Positions 39,382 through 52,625 of a stretch of DNA of 64,000 nt are shown piece by piece. Location of the stretch: the NCBI GenBank assembly GCA_038502055.1, contig JAXRKN010000043.1, positions 7,750,001-7,814,000 of the forward strand. The letters are read 5' to 3'. The notes under the pieces were generated by a model. The model did not search any database and was not told the origin of the DNA. It was given only the letters and a program-made list of their open reading frames with translations. The stretch comes from Tanytarsus gracilentus (lineage: Eukaryota > Arthropoda > Insecta > Diptera > Chironomidae). A program made the position numbers and the translations under genes. Numbering within the stretch: the stretch's first letter is position 1; each line of letters begins with the position of its first letter.

Positions 39382-40302
39382 TCAATATTTCCGATATGCA
39401 AAGCTATCGCTACTGCCGTCAAATTTCAAATCGCCCTGGACAGAGTCAAATGATGGCGGCTCGTCGTAGATCAACGGAGGAGATGCTTTTATTTTTTCAT
39501 TTTTACTCTTCGATGAACGCGAGCTTGTTGAAGTTCCTTTTTTGTTACTGCGATTACTTCTACTGCTACCACCGGCACTTCGCTTGCCTCGACTTGTTGA
39601 TGCTTTTTCTGAGCTCTCACTTCCAAACATTCCAAACGAATCTTTTGGTTTTCGACTAGTTTTTTTAACGGGACACTTCTTCTTTCTTTTATAGCCATTT
39701 ACATTGTAATCGAAGTCCGAATCTGCTTGCTCCTCACTGACACCATCGTTTGCATCCATGTCATCATAATACCATTCCTTGGGAACTTCTTGACTATTGC
39801 TGTCCGTGTCGCCGGTTATATTTGAATTTGACTCGTCAATTATTGCTTGAAAGTCCGTCACTTGGCTATTATCATCCGCATTTGAATTGGACGTCACTGT
39901 GGTGGTGGTTGCTGTGTGATTTATTGGATTTAATGATGAAATCGATGATGATGTAGCTGTGGTGCAATTATCGTTAGCTCTAAATCGGTAAAATGGTCGA
40001 TTCGATAGTTTTAAAAATGAATTTCTCTTGTTGCGCCAGCGAACCGATGGATAAGTGTACATTTGACCCTCTCGTAAGCCTGGTATTCGTTGAGCCTTCT
40101 TCATGTACAAATTCGAGTGCCTTTGTGCGACACCAGTTTGTGGATCGAGGAATGGAAATCTCAACTTTCTTTCAACTCGCAATCGTGTATTAAAATTTGC
40201 ACTAATCTGAATCAATTCTTTGTATGCCGAGTCATTTAGGAGCTTTTCGATATTCTTTGAGTTGAAATTCATTTCCGACGATGATGTCGGAGAGATTTTC
40301 AT
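39382..40302 (-). CDS. tth: Toothrin-like requiem-domain protein without PHD fingers
   Basis: A single uninterrupted minus-strand frame of 306 residues. Residues about 15-100 repeat the requiem (2/3) domain of the neighbouring d4 protein nearly residue for residue ([38 protein letters not shown]). The KEWYYDDMD motif also matches d4 (GWYYDDMD). The rest is Ser/Thr/Asn-rich low complexity, then a basic Lys/Arg/Ser stretch like a nuclear localisation region, ending SSDSFAYRKY. There is no PHD finger, which is the known feature of Drosophila toothrin. It is intronless within the coding region. The tail-to-tail arrangement suggests an old local duplication of d4 with loss of the C-terminal half. 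Function is not established beyond presumed nuclear localisation. Confidence 0.9.
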   Translation of the reverse strand: MKISPTSSSEMNFNSKNIEKLLNDSAYKELIQISANFNTRLRVERKLRFPFLDPQTGVAQRHSNLYMKKAQRIPGLREGQMYTYPSVRWRNKRNSFLKLSNRPFYRFRANDNCTTATSSSISSLNPINHTATTTTVTSNSNADDNSQVTDFQAIIDESNSNITGDTDSNSQEVPKEWYYDDMDANDGVSEEQADSDFDYNVNGYKRKKKCPVKKTSRKPKDSFGMFGSESSEKASTSRGKRSAGGSSRSNRSNKKGTSTSSRSSKSKNEKIKASPPLIYDEPPSFDSVQGDLKFDGSSDSFAYRKY

Positions 40303-41540
40303 GCTTGCAAATTGAAGCTTCCAATACGAGAATTTTAATATAAAATATTTTTTCTTTGCAATTTTCTTAAAAACTATTAAATCTTATCAATTTCTACATT
40401 TGAGAAAACTGGCAGTGCCGAAAGGGAAGTTTAAAAATTTTACATACGTTAGAAATAGATTTATGTGCAATCGCAAATGTATGGGTGGAAAAAAGTCAAA
40501 TTTAATTTCGCTGAAATTCGTTAAATTTTAAATTTCAATGAAAATGAATAATTTGAGATAGAATTTATAAAATTGTACTCATCTTTTTACGTAATTAAAA
40601 ATTTTAATTCATGATTTATGAACCAATGTCGTTTGAAATTAAAAACACAAAATTTTTTTGGACTTTTGTGAGCTCAAAAATTAATGAAATACATTCGACA
40701 TACAATGCGAACAAATTTAATTAAATATTTGGTAATTTTCTTATTTAACGCACTCATGAGCTTTAACAGTCAACCGTTTTTCTTCTCTTTTGATATTGAG
40801 TCTGTTTTAATAGTTGACAATATGATTCATTTATACGTGTCTTATGAAAAATTATTGCTGCTGTTGGAATTTTAAATAATAAATATTATTTTAACTCGGC
40901 AATGAGAGGACATAAATTAAGTTATGGATAGCCAGTTATGGAACTTAATGGAGGTTTTTTGGATTTATTTTTAAGGCATGTAAAATATTTTTTTAAATTT
41001 TTTAATTTTCTTGCAAGAATCAGTAAAATTTCAACACGAAAAAAGCGGATATGAAAAAGTATTTTTTTAATCCTAAACCACCGTTAAACACGCATAACTA
41101 ACCGTGCAAAATCTCTCCAATCTCATTTCGTATCGCTGCCTGCAATAAATTTAAATTTTTAAAGAAAAATGATAAAGAAGAAAAATTACAATCAACATAA
41201 ATAAGCCGCAACAAGACACTTCCTATATGCTCAACTCCATACAAGAAGAAGCGGCAATAATTTTTCATTCATCAACACTTATAGGTATTTACAAGTATTT
41301 AATTATATCACGAGCGTGCGAGAGTGAGAGAGACGATAACAAGTTTAAAGTCGAGATTCTTAACATAACAAATCATTGAATGCAGTTTTTATGCTTCTTG
41401 TCTGTGCGTACCGCAAAATTTTCATTTCTTAATGTGTGATCATGATGATGTTGTTGAAAAGCTGCATGTATATGAATGTGTGGTGAAGAAAGAGAAGAAA
41501 AAATTCACAGACGAAATTTCATTTTTTTACACATTCATGC
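40303..41540. other. Intergenic region between toothrin and the thyroglobulin-repeat gene
   Basis: About 1.2 kb of AT-rich sequence without a supportable gene or repeat. It should contain the divergent promoters of both flanking genes. A 63-codon open frame near 40684 has no domain and was not called. Confidence 0.4.
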
Positions 41541-41853
41541 TTCAGTCTGCTTTGAAACGTGTTGCGAGTAAGATGTACATAAAGTCATAACCGCCATAAA
41601 ATAAGTGAAATTATCAGTGCGAAAAAAAAATTACTTATAAAGTTCTTTCGTAAAAATTCTAAAGAAGAAAATAGTTAAAAAATTATTTTAAAAAATATTA
41701 ACAGTAAAGTTAAAACTTGCATATGAAGAAAGAAAGTTTTTTGTGAAAGTGCCTCTTTACTTCTTTATTTGCCAGAGATTTATTTTTTTTTTGTATTTTA
41801 AAAGAAAATTTCCCAACATTTCACGTCGACAATAATAATTTTCTTAATTCAAG
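41541..41853 (+). promoter_or_regulatory. Putative untranslated first exon of the thyroglobulin-repeat gene
   Basis: An initiator-like TTCAGTCTG lies near 41541. A donor ATTCAAG|GTAATTT closes an exon at 41853. The matching acceptor TATCTTTCGCAG is at 43545-43556, 167 bases before the start codon at 43724. The leader of the second exon holds short upstream open frames, one beginning at the ATG near 43608 and one just before 43724. These may lower initiation at the main start. Confidence 0.4.
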
Positions 41854-43556
41854 GTAATTTTAACAACGACAACAATTAAACTCAGTTCAGAGCGATAATC
41901 GAAAAAGTTTATTGAATTAAAAAAATCCACACGAGAAACTTCAATGCCCGAAAATAAATATCACTGAACTTTCTCTCTATCGCCAAATCGCGTTTTCATT
42001 TTAATTGTTTATTATTCGAATAGTAAAAAATATCAATAAAGCCAAATACGTCTTTTAGATGTCACAATTATTTTTAAAAAATATTGAGTTAATTTCATTA
42101 ACGAAGTATTTAAGAAATCTTATAAACTTTAGTCAACTGCCAGTAGGTTAAGAAACTATTACGAGGTGACTACGATATCACTGCACTGCATTAACACACA
42201 TCGCTGATTTTTGACGGACTTTTACGTAGACACCTCGCGGCTATAAATTTTGATTCATATCAACTTCAAATACACCACGAAGTGATTATATAAAATTATT
42301 TCCATTGCACAAAAAAAACTGCCCAATATTTTTAACAGCAAGTTAATTACTCGCAATTTTTATTTGAAAGTTTCTTCTGCTTAAAAATGCTCAATGAAAG
42401 CATGGGAAATAATTTTTGTGTATATGAGAGGAAATTTTTAAATTGACCAGAAGTACTTAAAATGAAATCAACCACGATAGTAATTTTATTTCGAGAAGAT
42501 TTCAAAGAGAAATTTTTCTGTTGATTGTCGTTAAACTTTTTTGATTGCATCGAGCAAAATTCCTCAACTGATTTTTATCCCTTGGTTTCACATGCACAAA
42601 ATCTTAACCAAGTAGAACATTCTTCCAAATATTCCTTTTAAATTGGAAAAATTGCACAAGAAATTGAAGAAAAAAGAGAGAGAAAGAGCAGAAGCGAATT
42701 TAAGTCGAAACCGAACGACCATTATCAGTTTACCTTCGCTCATTCCGGATCTCTTTTCTGTTGTAGTGAAATTGTGTTTGCATGATGACGCACTGCACAA
42801 TATTTTTTTACCGGATTTTACGATATTTTCGTGAGTGTGTATGACATCAATAGAGTGGAAAGTCCACGAGAGAGTGCATGCAATGGTGAAGGATCTGGTC
42901 TTGATGAATGTGGATCAATGAAACAGCTGTTTTACACCTTGACATTGCTGTTTATTTTTCACTGCTTTATTATGCGCCTCTCGTTTATATTCTCGTTAAT
43001 GTGGTAGCATTTCTTTTAATATGTTTCGCTCACTTAAGTATGATTATAAATTAAAAGAGGGAAGGGCAAGATTTAACGGGAAATCGAGCATCAAAGTTTA
43101 GATTAAGTGAAAAAAAATTTTGCTGGATAAAAATTGAAGAATCCAGGAAAATTTAATATTAATTTGAACGGGTTTAAAATAAATTAATAAACTTTCGAAC
43201 GTCCCCTCATTAAAGTATATCTCTAATTTTGCATGTCAAGTGATACAAATTAGTTTTGTTTGAACTACAAAAAAAGAAATAATTACACTTCAAAATGATT
43301 ATTTTTTTTGCACAATGACAGGTGATACAAAAAAAATACTTTTAAACTCTATAGAAACTCACTTAAAGTGACTTTCAAGTGAAAATATTTAACGAAGAAT
43401 TTTCACTTGAAATTCAACAATTTTTTAAGCTACATCCGTGCACGAAATGCAGACCTTGAATCTATAATGAGATCAAAAACTTTTACGCTTATCCGTTTTC
43501 TCACAACCTACTAGCAAAAAATTTATTTTGATGATAATTTTTTTTATCTTTCGCAG
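41854..43556 (+). other. Probable 5' intron of the thyroglobulin-repeat gene
   Basis: About 1.7 kb between a good donor and a strong acceptor, AT-rich, with no coding exon recognised. Small overlapping open frames on opposite strands near 42588-42834 are uninformative. Confidence 0.4.
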
Positions 43557-43723
43557 GAGAAAATCAATTAAATTCAGCAGCTCTTGAAGACTGGATAGGA
43601 AGTGAATTATGAAGTGGATTAATAATAAAAGAATAAATTAAATTGAAAATTATTTGCACAATAAAAAAGAGTTAAAGTATTAAGTCGATAAAAGAAGAAG
43701 CAATAAGTTGTTATGAAATTAAA

Positions 43724-46700
43724 ATGCAACGGCAAATAATAGAATTAGTTCAAATGAAAATCCGCTATGGATCATGTAGAAATAAATCAACTGTGTTATT
43801 AGTCTTAGCAACTACACTACTGATAACTCTCCAGTGTATAAGCTGCTCAACGATCAACGAGGAGCCGCAACTTACGGATGTTTTTGCCGATCGTGAAGTC
43901 AGACGATTATTTTCGGATGATGTTAATGGTGAGCATTTAGCACTTTTATTTTTTTTGTACCGTTAAATTTCATTTTTTAAACTCATGCATAACTTGCAAC
44001 ATGTGACGATGAGCAAAAGCGAAAGTTTTTTTCTCCATTTCCTGTCCATAGAATTTTTCACGTTTTCATTTTCTCTTGTGAATTTAAATAAATTTATTCA
44101 ATATTGAGCAACACATCGGCTGACATGCGTAGGGGAGATTTTTTTGCGTTAATGACTTCATCATGTCATTTTTGGCGTGCTTAGCGAAGAAATTGACTAA
44201 AAAAGTGGTAATAAAATTATTATGATAATATTTCACGATTTCATGAATCATTTGGTGTGACACTATTAAAGGTGTCAAAAAAATTTGTAAATTTCTTAAT
44301 TAGGAAAAAAATTATTTATTCAACTTTTAAAACTATTTTAAGCAATTTCTAGAACTCTTAATGGTAAAAAATTCTAACCATCAGAATTCTGCAAAACCGG
44401 TCTGAGTTTAATAAAATTTAAAATTCCTCACGTTTAGTCAATAAATAAAAAAATATCTTCAAAAACATTTAAATCCTCTTCTATACTTGACTTTTTCAAG
44501 GTTAATTCTTGACTAAAAAGCTAACAATAATAACCCAAAAGACGAACATGACTAACTGGCTCATCATGTGTGAGTAAACAAACGAACATTATTCGCTGAT
44601 TTCACTCAGCCACTTAGTCGAAGTTCCGTTCATGGAGTTTCACACAAATGTGACTTGAATTTAAATTATTTTTGTGTACAAATTTCGTCACTTGAGTTAA
44701 TTTGAGTACCAATGCACACATCAAATTAATTTTCAACTAAAAAAAATTGACATTCAGATGGAAAGGAAATTGCGTCATAGTTCATAGATAAATTAACAAA
44801 ATAAAAAAGAGTAAAAAATGGAAATTTTGGAATTCGAGCGTAAAATATAATTCTGCAATTAAAAAAATATTTTTCATCGTTTTTAAAAAAATTAAAACGT
44901 TAAAATTAGTAAAATAATTTTTTATACCTTTCAATTATTTTTTAAAGGAAAATAAAATAAAATTTTTTTCATCATCAAAAATTTAAATTTCAAGTTTTCC
45001 AAGAAAAATATAAGTTTTAGTAGCCAATTAGATAACAATTAATTTGATTAGCATCAAAATGGCAAAAGTTAAAAATAAAATGATATCGAAGCAAATTAAA
45101 TTTTCACTACTATCCATTTGATCAATCACGTGAGAATCTCTTGAGTGATGAGATCAACGTGTTCATGAAATGAAATCGAAAACGGCGACGACTTTGAAAG
45201 CAATGACTCTTAATGTCTTTCTCACTCACTCTCGTTCGTTCATTTCACTCTCTATTCTAACATAATCATCGGCGAGTCTATAGATGGAGGCTGTTAGCCA
45301 CAAAGCAATAAACTTTTTTCTCTCTATTTATAAATTTGCCGCAAGCTTTTTCCTTTTCATCCATTCACAGCGGAGAGACTCGAAAAATATATGTCAGTCG
45401 GTCAATTTACGACGATGAAACGGAACAAAATAGAAAAGAAGAAAATGAAAATAAAGAATATAAACGATGAAAGAGAGAAGAGAAGAAAATGAAGGTGGAA
45501 TCGCAAGACTGCACGCGCGGCTCTCTTTAATTTTGCTTTCTATCGGAACTAGTTATGACTCTCCACAGCTTACGTTAGTTTATGTTGATTTTTGGAATTT
45601 AATTCTTCCGATGACTCATAACTTTTACTATTTTTACACTGTGAGAAATTTTTTTATTCAAAAATTAAATTAAATATTTTAGTGAAATTAATAAAAAGCA
45701 ATAAGTCAATATTTTTTCCAGTGCTCTTTCATTTCCACAAACCATAAAATAATTGCAAAAAATTGCTACAACAAATTTATTATGTAAAAATATTTTGCGT
45801 AAATTTTATTGACCACCATCCAACTCAATCAATCATCATTTGATGTTTCCTCAAGCTTTTCATAATTTATTAATTTAATTTCTTTTGCAGAGTTAACTTT
45901 TTGCCAACATTTAAGAAATTTCGAGTCACGAAGATCACGTGATTACAAGGATCGCGGTTCGAAGGTTCAAGTAAGAATACCAAGATGCAACAGATTAGGT
46001 GATTTTGAGCAAATTCAGTGCAGTAATGAGCTTGATAACTCGCACTGCTTTTGTGTCGATGAGTACGGTATAGAGATACCTGGAACTCGAGCGGAGAACG
46101 AAGGCAAGGTTAACTGTTCCACTCTAAAAAGCGTCGAATGCCCAGCGGCATCATGTCGAATGTTTTGCTCATCTGGTTTTTCACGCAATGCAACTACCGG
46201 TTGTCCAATGTGCAAATGCTTTGACCCATGCAGTGATGTCAAATGCCCAAATGGTCATGAGTGCGAACCGATTGAGATAAAGTGCAAAAACGATCCATGT
46301 CCACCGATTCCAACGTGCAGAAAGGCGAGAAGTTTTAATGAATTTTGTCCGGCTGGATCGCCTCTGGCTATCACTGGAACAGTTCGTCCATTTTTGTGTG
46401 GTAACGATCCAGGTATGACGAAAATATTTACTTACGTGACTCTCATGCGTGCAATGAATTTACTTTTATGTGTGTAGGATCATTTCGACTTATGCAATGT
46501 GTCAACTGCGCTTTAAAGACCCTTTTGTGAAAATATAAAAGCGATGTTCAATAACTCTTTTTAAAAAATGAGCCATAAAAAGTTTTAAAACCAATGCAAT
46601 AATAATAAAATGTTTAGGGGACAATTGAAAAAAAATCGATTGCATTGTTTAGGAATTCGTGAATTTTTTGTGAGAATTTTTAGAGGTCTTGAGCTTTGTT

Positions 46701-49700
46701 GAGAATTTTAATATGAATTCTTTTATTTTATAAAATATAATAAAAAGTTAATTGAAATCAAGGACAGAATTTTAGTATTAAAAATTCTTACTAATCTCTT
46801 ATTATTTTAATTTTTGCGGAAATTTTAATTCAAGAATTGAAAATTTGCTACTTTGAATTACGATGAGCATCAAATATTAAAAATGACCCCTAATTTTGTA
46901 TTTTAAAATTAATTAACACACATCCATAGCAAAATATTTTGTTCACAATTTTGACCATAAATGTTAATTATCAAAAATTAATTACTGAGTTCAACAATTA
47001 AAAATATAAATAAAAATCTTTATGGTTAATTATGGCCATGAGACTCAAAAATGGCATTACTGCAATACGCGATGAAAATAATTAATCGAAACATATATTT
47101 TAACGCAAGTTAAAGACTTAAAGTATCAAAATATGTTAAATTAATTTGTGGTTTGAGAAAAAAAATTCAATCTTTAATTTATCTCACATTTTATGAACAG
47201 ATAAAAATTTACTTTACAACTGCAAAGCAATTTGTGGATTCATTAAAAAAATATTTTTATAATCTCTTTGAAATATTCCCCGAATTGGCACTTTTTATGG
47301 CTTTCTATTATGCAAGTACTTCACTTGTTTGCCTTTCATCATCGACAACTTACTCAACTCAATACTTAATTTATTTTTTTTTGCTAATTTAGGAAAACCA
47401 CAATGTCCACCGCTTTACAAGTGCGTGGTTCAAAATGGCAATGATTATGGTGTTTGTTGTCCAGCTTCATTGAAATATGAAAAGCCTGGTACATGCCCGA
47501 ATGTGGCTGATTTTATATCATCGGTGGATCATGGTGTTCTCTGTGGCAGTTCATGCACGCACGATCTCGAATGCCCTCATATGCAGAAATGCTGCGATTC
47601 AACAGCATGCGGTCGAAACTGTCAAAGCCCACGCGACTCAACTTTGTGTCATCAAGCTAAATTGCAATCAGAAATTCTCGCCATAAGTGATCGTGAAGGT
47701 CGAGGCTATATTCCGCAGTGCGATCAGAAGAGTGGACAATTCATGACAAAGCAGTGCTCAAACAATGGCTTGGTTTGTTGGTGTGTCAATCCCGAGAATG
47801 GAAATAAAATTAAGGGAACAATCGGCGCAGCGAAATCCGTGCAATGTGATAATGTCGAAAATCTCCTCATTCGATCCGGAGCTCGAAGCATTGATGGAAC
47901 TAATCAGTGTGATTTAAATATCTGTGCTGCAGTGTGTCAATACGGGTTTAAGACAGATCACAATGGATGCAGCACTTGCGAATGTGAAGAGCCATGTGAA
48001 GGCTTCATTTGTGAATCGGGTAGTAAATGTGTGGTAGCAAAAGACCCTAAGTGTACTTCTGGTTCGGGTTTGTGTCAATCGGATCCGATTTGTCAACCCG
48101 ACTTACTTTACTCAAATCCCTGTGGTGAGATTTTAAAATTAAATTTATGCATTCATGATATTAATCTTAATTTACCTCAGAACATGGAACACCATTGACT
48201 CATAACTTTACCGAGGAAATAGCTTATTGTCACGAAGATCTTAATGCCTCCGAGTTTCAATTAGCATCATTCCTTGATCCATTGGACGAAGTTGTCGAAG
48301 GTCGAGCTTTGATGAATAAAATTGCATGCCCTGGAGGATACAAATGCAAACGACTTAGAGGACAAAAGGACAGTGTTTGTTGTCCACTTGATTTAGTGAG
48401 TGCAGGGTCAACCGTACATGAAGAGCCCGAGTCGACGGCCGAGAAACAACAATCAAGTATGTCAAATTAACCAAAAAATCTTAAATTATGATTTTCACAT
48501 AAATTTCTCCTTTCCAGTGTGCGAATATCTACGTGATTTTAGCGATCGTATGGAAGGCACGGAAGAGGGCATGACTTTGGCAATTAAACCACCAAAATGT
48601 AATGCCGATGGTAGTTTTACGGCAATGCAGTGTCAGCTTAAACGAATGAGAGTAACAAAAGCGGAACAAAAGAAAGTCTTGGAGCAAAATAACATTCGCG
48701 AAATGAGAAAATTATTGCACAATAGTCGAAAGCGTAGAGACGTGGAGACATTAAAGCTCGTTAGAGTTGATAATTATCAGCAGCAAGAGCCTAGGAGATC
48801 CGATGAGGGAGGAGTCGATACGCAAACTGTAATTGACTTTTTGAAGAGAAAAATTTATGAATCACCTGAGAAATTTATTACTGAACTTTTTGGCGCCGAG
48901 CCACTTCAGGGCAGAACTGCTAGAGTCATTGACATTCAAGCGGAAGATTATGATGACGATGAGGATGAAGCTGATGCTCGTGATGATCGAAAGTTGGCAC
49001 TTAAATCACAAAACAGATATCAAAATGAGTTAATTGAAGTGGAAGTCGAGCAGTGCTATTGCGTTGATAGATTCGGAACTGAAATTCCAAGAACAAAAGG
49101 ATCGTTAAATGTTTCCGAGGAAACTTGTGGTGAGCTTCGTAATAGCATTGATTGTCTTGACTTAACATGTAGAATGGGCTGCGATTATGGATTTGTTATC
49201 GATCAAGGAACTCAATGTCCGACTTGCCAATGTCGCGATCCTTGTGAAGGAATTCAATGTGATGATTCGCAAGAATGCAGAACTGTCGAAGTTTCATGTG
49301 AGGATTCTTACTGTCCACCAGTTCCAGTTTGCTTTCCCCGAAAACAAGGTCAATGTCCATTCTTAGTTCCACCAGCTGGTGAAGAAGATAGCGAGGATGC
49401 TTGTGCGTTTGAATGTCGATCAGATAATCATTGTGTTGGTAATAAAAAATGCTGCAGTAATGGCTGTGGAACAGTTTGTGTTGAGCCGATGCTTAAGTCC
49501 GCTTGCCAACATCTTCAATCAATTCAAATTCATCAAGCCATTGAACTTGGAATTCCGGCAAAACAAAAATACATTGCACAATGTAATGATGATGGATCAT
49601 GGAAGACAATTCAGTGCGGACCGAATAATATTTGTTGGTGTGTTGACGAGAGGGGAAATGAAAAGAGTGGAACAAGAAACTCCGATGGAATACCAAATTG

Positions 49701-51474
49701 TACGGCTCGAAAGCCCACTCACTGTCCGAAAGTAAAATGCCGTCCATGCGAACATGGTTTTGTTTTTGACGACAATGGATGCAAAACTTGTAGCTGCAAA
49801 GATCTGTGTAAAGAAATTAAATGTCCGCTCGATGAACAATGTGAGCTAGTTCAAGTGGAATGTATTAACAGTAATAATAACACTCAACCATGTCCAAGAA
49901 TGCCAATTTGCACACCAATCCGTGATTCAATTTGCACAGAAGGTCTTCCTTTAAAACAAGGTGGAAGAGAAATAAATTGTGGACCTGATGCCGTTGAATG
50001 CCCAACCACTCACTCATGCAATCTTAATCCTATCACAAAACGTGGCGTTTGTTGTGCAAAGAGTCGTGATGTTTGCTTTGAATCCATCGACTCATCTTGC
50101 ATACTCAATGAAAATGATGTCACTGATAGTGTCATGAAATATCGCTTTAATCCTCGCTATAACAAATGCACACCAATTAAACTGGCGAAGGGTCGTCTTT
50201 CGTCTTCATGTGCAAGCAAAAATCTCTTTCACAGCGAACAAGCTTGCAAGTCAGTCTGCCCAGTTTTGACTCAATGTGAGAGATTAAGGTTAAAAAATTC
50301 AATTGCCGCTCGAAGAAGAGCTGATAAAACAGACATTTGGTTCCGACCACGATGTGACCCCGAGAATGGCAGTTGGACTTCAGTTCAGTGCATTGGCGAA
50401 AATACAAATGAAAACACGAGAGTTTGCTGGTGTGCCGACAAAAAAGGATCTCCAATTAAAGGATCGCTAACGAAAGGAGTTGAACCGGTTTGTAATTATC
50501 GTCAAGCGAGAAGAAAAGTTCAAGAGCAAGCAGATCCAGTTATGGAAGAGTTGATTAGACAAATAACTTTCATCACCGATGAGAGCAATTTTTTGGACGA
50601 TGATCTCGACACAATAAGTAAAGTTTTTTTTGTGATAAATGATAATGTGTTAATAAATTTTATTTTAGTTCCATCAGAGTCACATTCACTTGGAGAATCG
50701 ACAAAGAAATTAATCGCATCCACAACTCGATGTGACGCTCTTCGATCGACCGCTCGCTTTACAATTACTTGCGATGAGCAAGGAAATTTCAATCCAATCC
50801 AGTGCAATGGTGAAACCTGTTGGTGCATCGACGAAGCTGGAAATCAACTCCCGTTCAGCAGCACATTCCGTAAAGGAAGTAAAACTTGTTCTAAAACTCG
50901 TCTCGATGCCATCGAAATTGAGCTCAATTTAATTAATCCCAATTCTATTAAGCTAACGAATCTTTATGATATTCTTTATAAAGATGTGAAAGTTTTGATT
51001 GGCGAAGAAAGTTTTGTAAATTTTAGAGTTCATGAAAATTCCGATTCAACGGTCACTGTTAAATTTGACCTCATTGATGATCAGAAAGTCAATGAAGCTT
51101 TTGCTATAGAAGAGATGAGTAAAGAAGACAATCTTTATCTCTTCTTTGGCATGCTTAAAGTTGACATTCGACAATCAAAATTCTCGCATCGAATACCTAT
51201 GGAAATTCTTTCAAACGCACAAAAAGCTTCACTAGGAATTCCACAAAGCACTTTTCATACGATCGTGTTTATTCTCGCCACTTCCTCTGCATTTATAGTG
51301 AGCATCTTGGTAATTTATGTGATGCTTAAAAAGGGAAGGAGCAGCAAGGACAAAACACATTATGTGAACAATAAAAATCTTCATTCTGGCGATAAAAGAA
51401 TCGACTACTCATCGCCTATATTTGTTCTTAGTGCCAATGATTTACCAAGAAGTCAAAGAATAAGTTCGTCATGA
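43724..51474 (+). CDS. Single-pass membrane protein with thyroglobulin type-1, antistasin-like, WAP and Kunitz-like modules
   Basis: Exons 43724-43928, 45891-46412, 47393-48124, 48181-48456, 48518-50617 and 50669-51474 give 1546 residues. A signal segment (VLLVLATTLLITLQCISCS) is followed by cysteine modules. There are six thyroglobulin type-1 domains (CFCV, CWCV, CYCV, CWCV, CWCA and CWCI cores) and four antistasin-like modules (pattern CxxCxC ... DPC). Two WAP cores (KCCDSTACGRNC; KCCSNGCGTVC) and one degenerate Kunitz-like unit (CFESIDSSC...CKSVC) are also present. A region of about 120 residues then leads to a membrane helix (TIVFILATSSAFIVSILVIYV) and a 48-residue cytoplasmic tail. Such modules often bind or inhibit proteases, so an extracellular protease-control role is inferred. 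One thyroglobulin domain is split by an insert with an RKRR furin site. I do not recognise a named ortholog with certainty. Confidence 0.88.
43929..45890 (+). other. Intron 1 (coding) of the thyroglobulin-repeat gene
   Basis: About 2 kb of AT-rich sequence with no additional exon seen. A purine-rich stretch lies near 45420-45490. Donor AATG|GTGAGC and acceptor TCTTTTGCAG agree in phase. Confidence 0.6.
46413..47392 (+). other. Intron 2 of the thyroglobulin-repeat gene
   Basis: About 1 kb of AT-rich sequence between matching donor CCAG|GTATGA and acceptor GCTAATTTAG. No feature was seen inside. Confidence 0.6.
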
Positions 51475-52625
51475 GATTTTTAAAAATATTCACTGAAAGT
51501 AATTTTTTTTATTAAACAAAAGTCATTAGATGTTTTTGAACTATTTCTTAATCAATCACAAATTTTTTAAAAATTGTACAGTGTGTGCTATGAAAATTTA
51601 CTAAAAAGCTTTTTAAATTTTTCTCTTTTTTGTTCAAGAAATTAAATTTTTAACGGTGACTTCTAAAAATTTTATTTCTTGAAACAATTTTTGATGCGGA
51701 TAGTTTTAACTTAGTGTAATTAAGTTCATTTTATTTATTTATTGTTCACATAATTGTGTAAAGATTATTTTAACTAGGAATGCAAGTTTTGAAATAAATT
51801 TTTGCTTGATATTGAAAGATAAGGAGTTTATTGAATTGTATCATAAAAATTGGTTTAATGATTGGAAATAAAAAAGTTTTAAAAATTAATTTTTTATCAT
51901 TGACCAGGTCTAACCTGTCATTGACTTTTTGTGAAATTTTTTTCACTCTCTTAAAATCTTTCGAGCCTCAGTAATTTGATTATTTGGAGGTTAGATTTTC
52001 TGCATCAAAATAATTCTGAAATTTTTCCAGTAAAATCATTAGCGCTTGAATTTGAATAAAAGACAATTAATTTCAGATTTATTTTAAATTATAAAATGTT
52101 AATTTCGCTTTAACGAGAATAGCTGTAAAGCTCATGTTATTTTTTCCCGCCATGACAACTTGAGACTCTCGCTATAATTTTTTGAAGTCTCTCAATAAAC
52201 GAAAAGTTCTCCTACAAATATTTCACTCTCTCATTTTTTCGAAAGCTCCTTATTAAAACTTTCTCTCTTTATTTTTCAAAAAGCTTTTTTTGAAGCTTCC
52301 GTTGGTGAACACGTGATGTTATGAATTAAAATAACTTTTAATTTTGATTAAAAATCGACTGTTAAATTTTAAGTAAAATTAAAAAATGTATTTTTATCAC
52401 ACTTCAACATAAACAAACGCCGCATCCTCTCTGTTTTTCTTCGAAACATTTTCACTCTCACACAATTTTAGTCGAAAATGAAAATATCGATTTTTTCACA
52501 GGATGAAAATCTTCTCTCACAGTGCAGAGAGTTTTAGATGTGAAAAGATTGTGGATTTTTTGCAGTTGGTGAAAAAAAATATTTAAACTTGGAATTTAAA
52601 AGAATTTAAGGTTTAAACAGTTAAA
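51475..52625. other. 3' UTR of the thyroglobulin-repeat gene and promoter region of the nicotinic receptor gene
   Basis: About 1.15 kb, AT-rich. An AATAAA near 51793 could end the upstream transcript. Runs of ACTCTC/CTCTC lie near 52150-52450. No coding sequence was seen. Confidence 0.4.
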
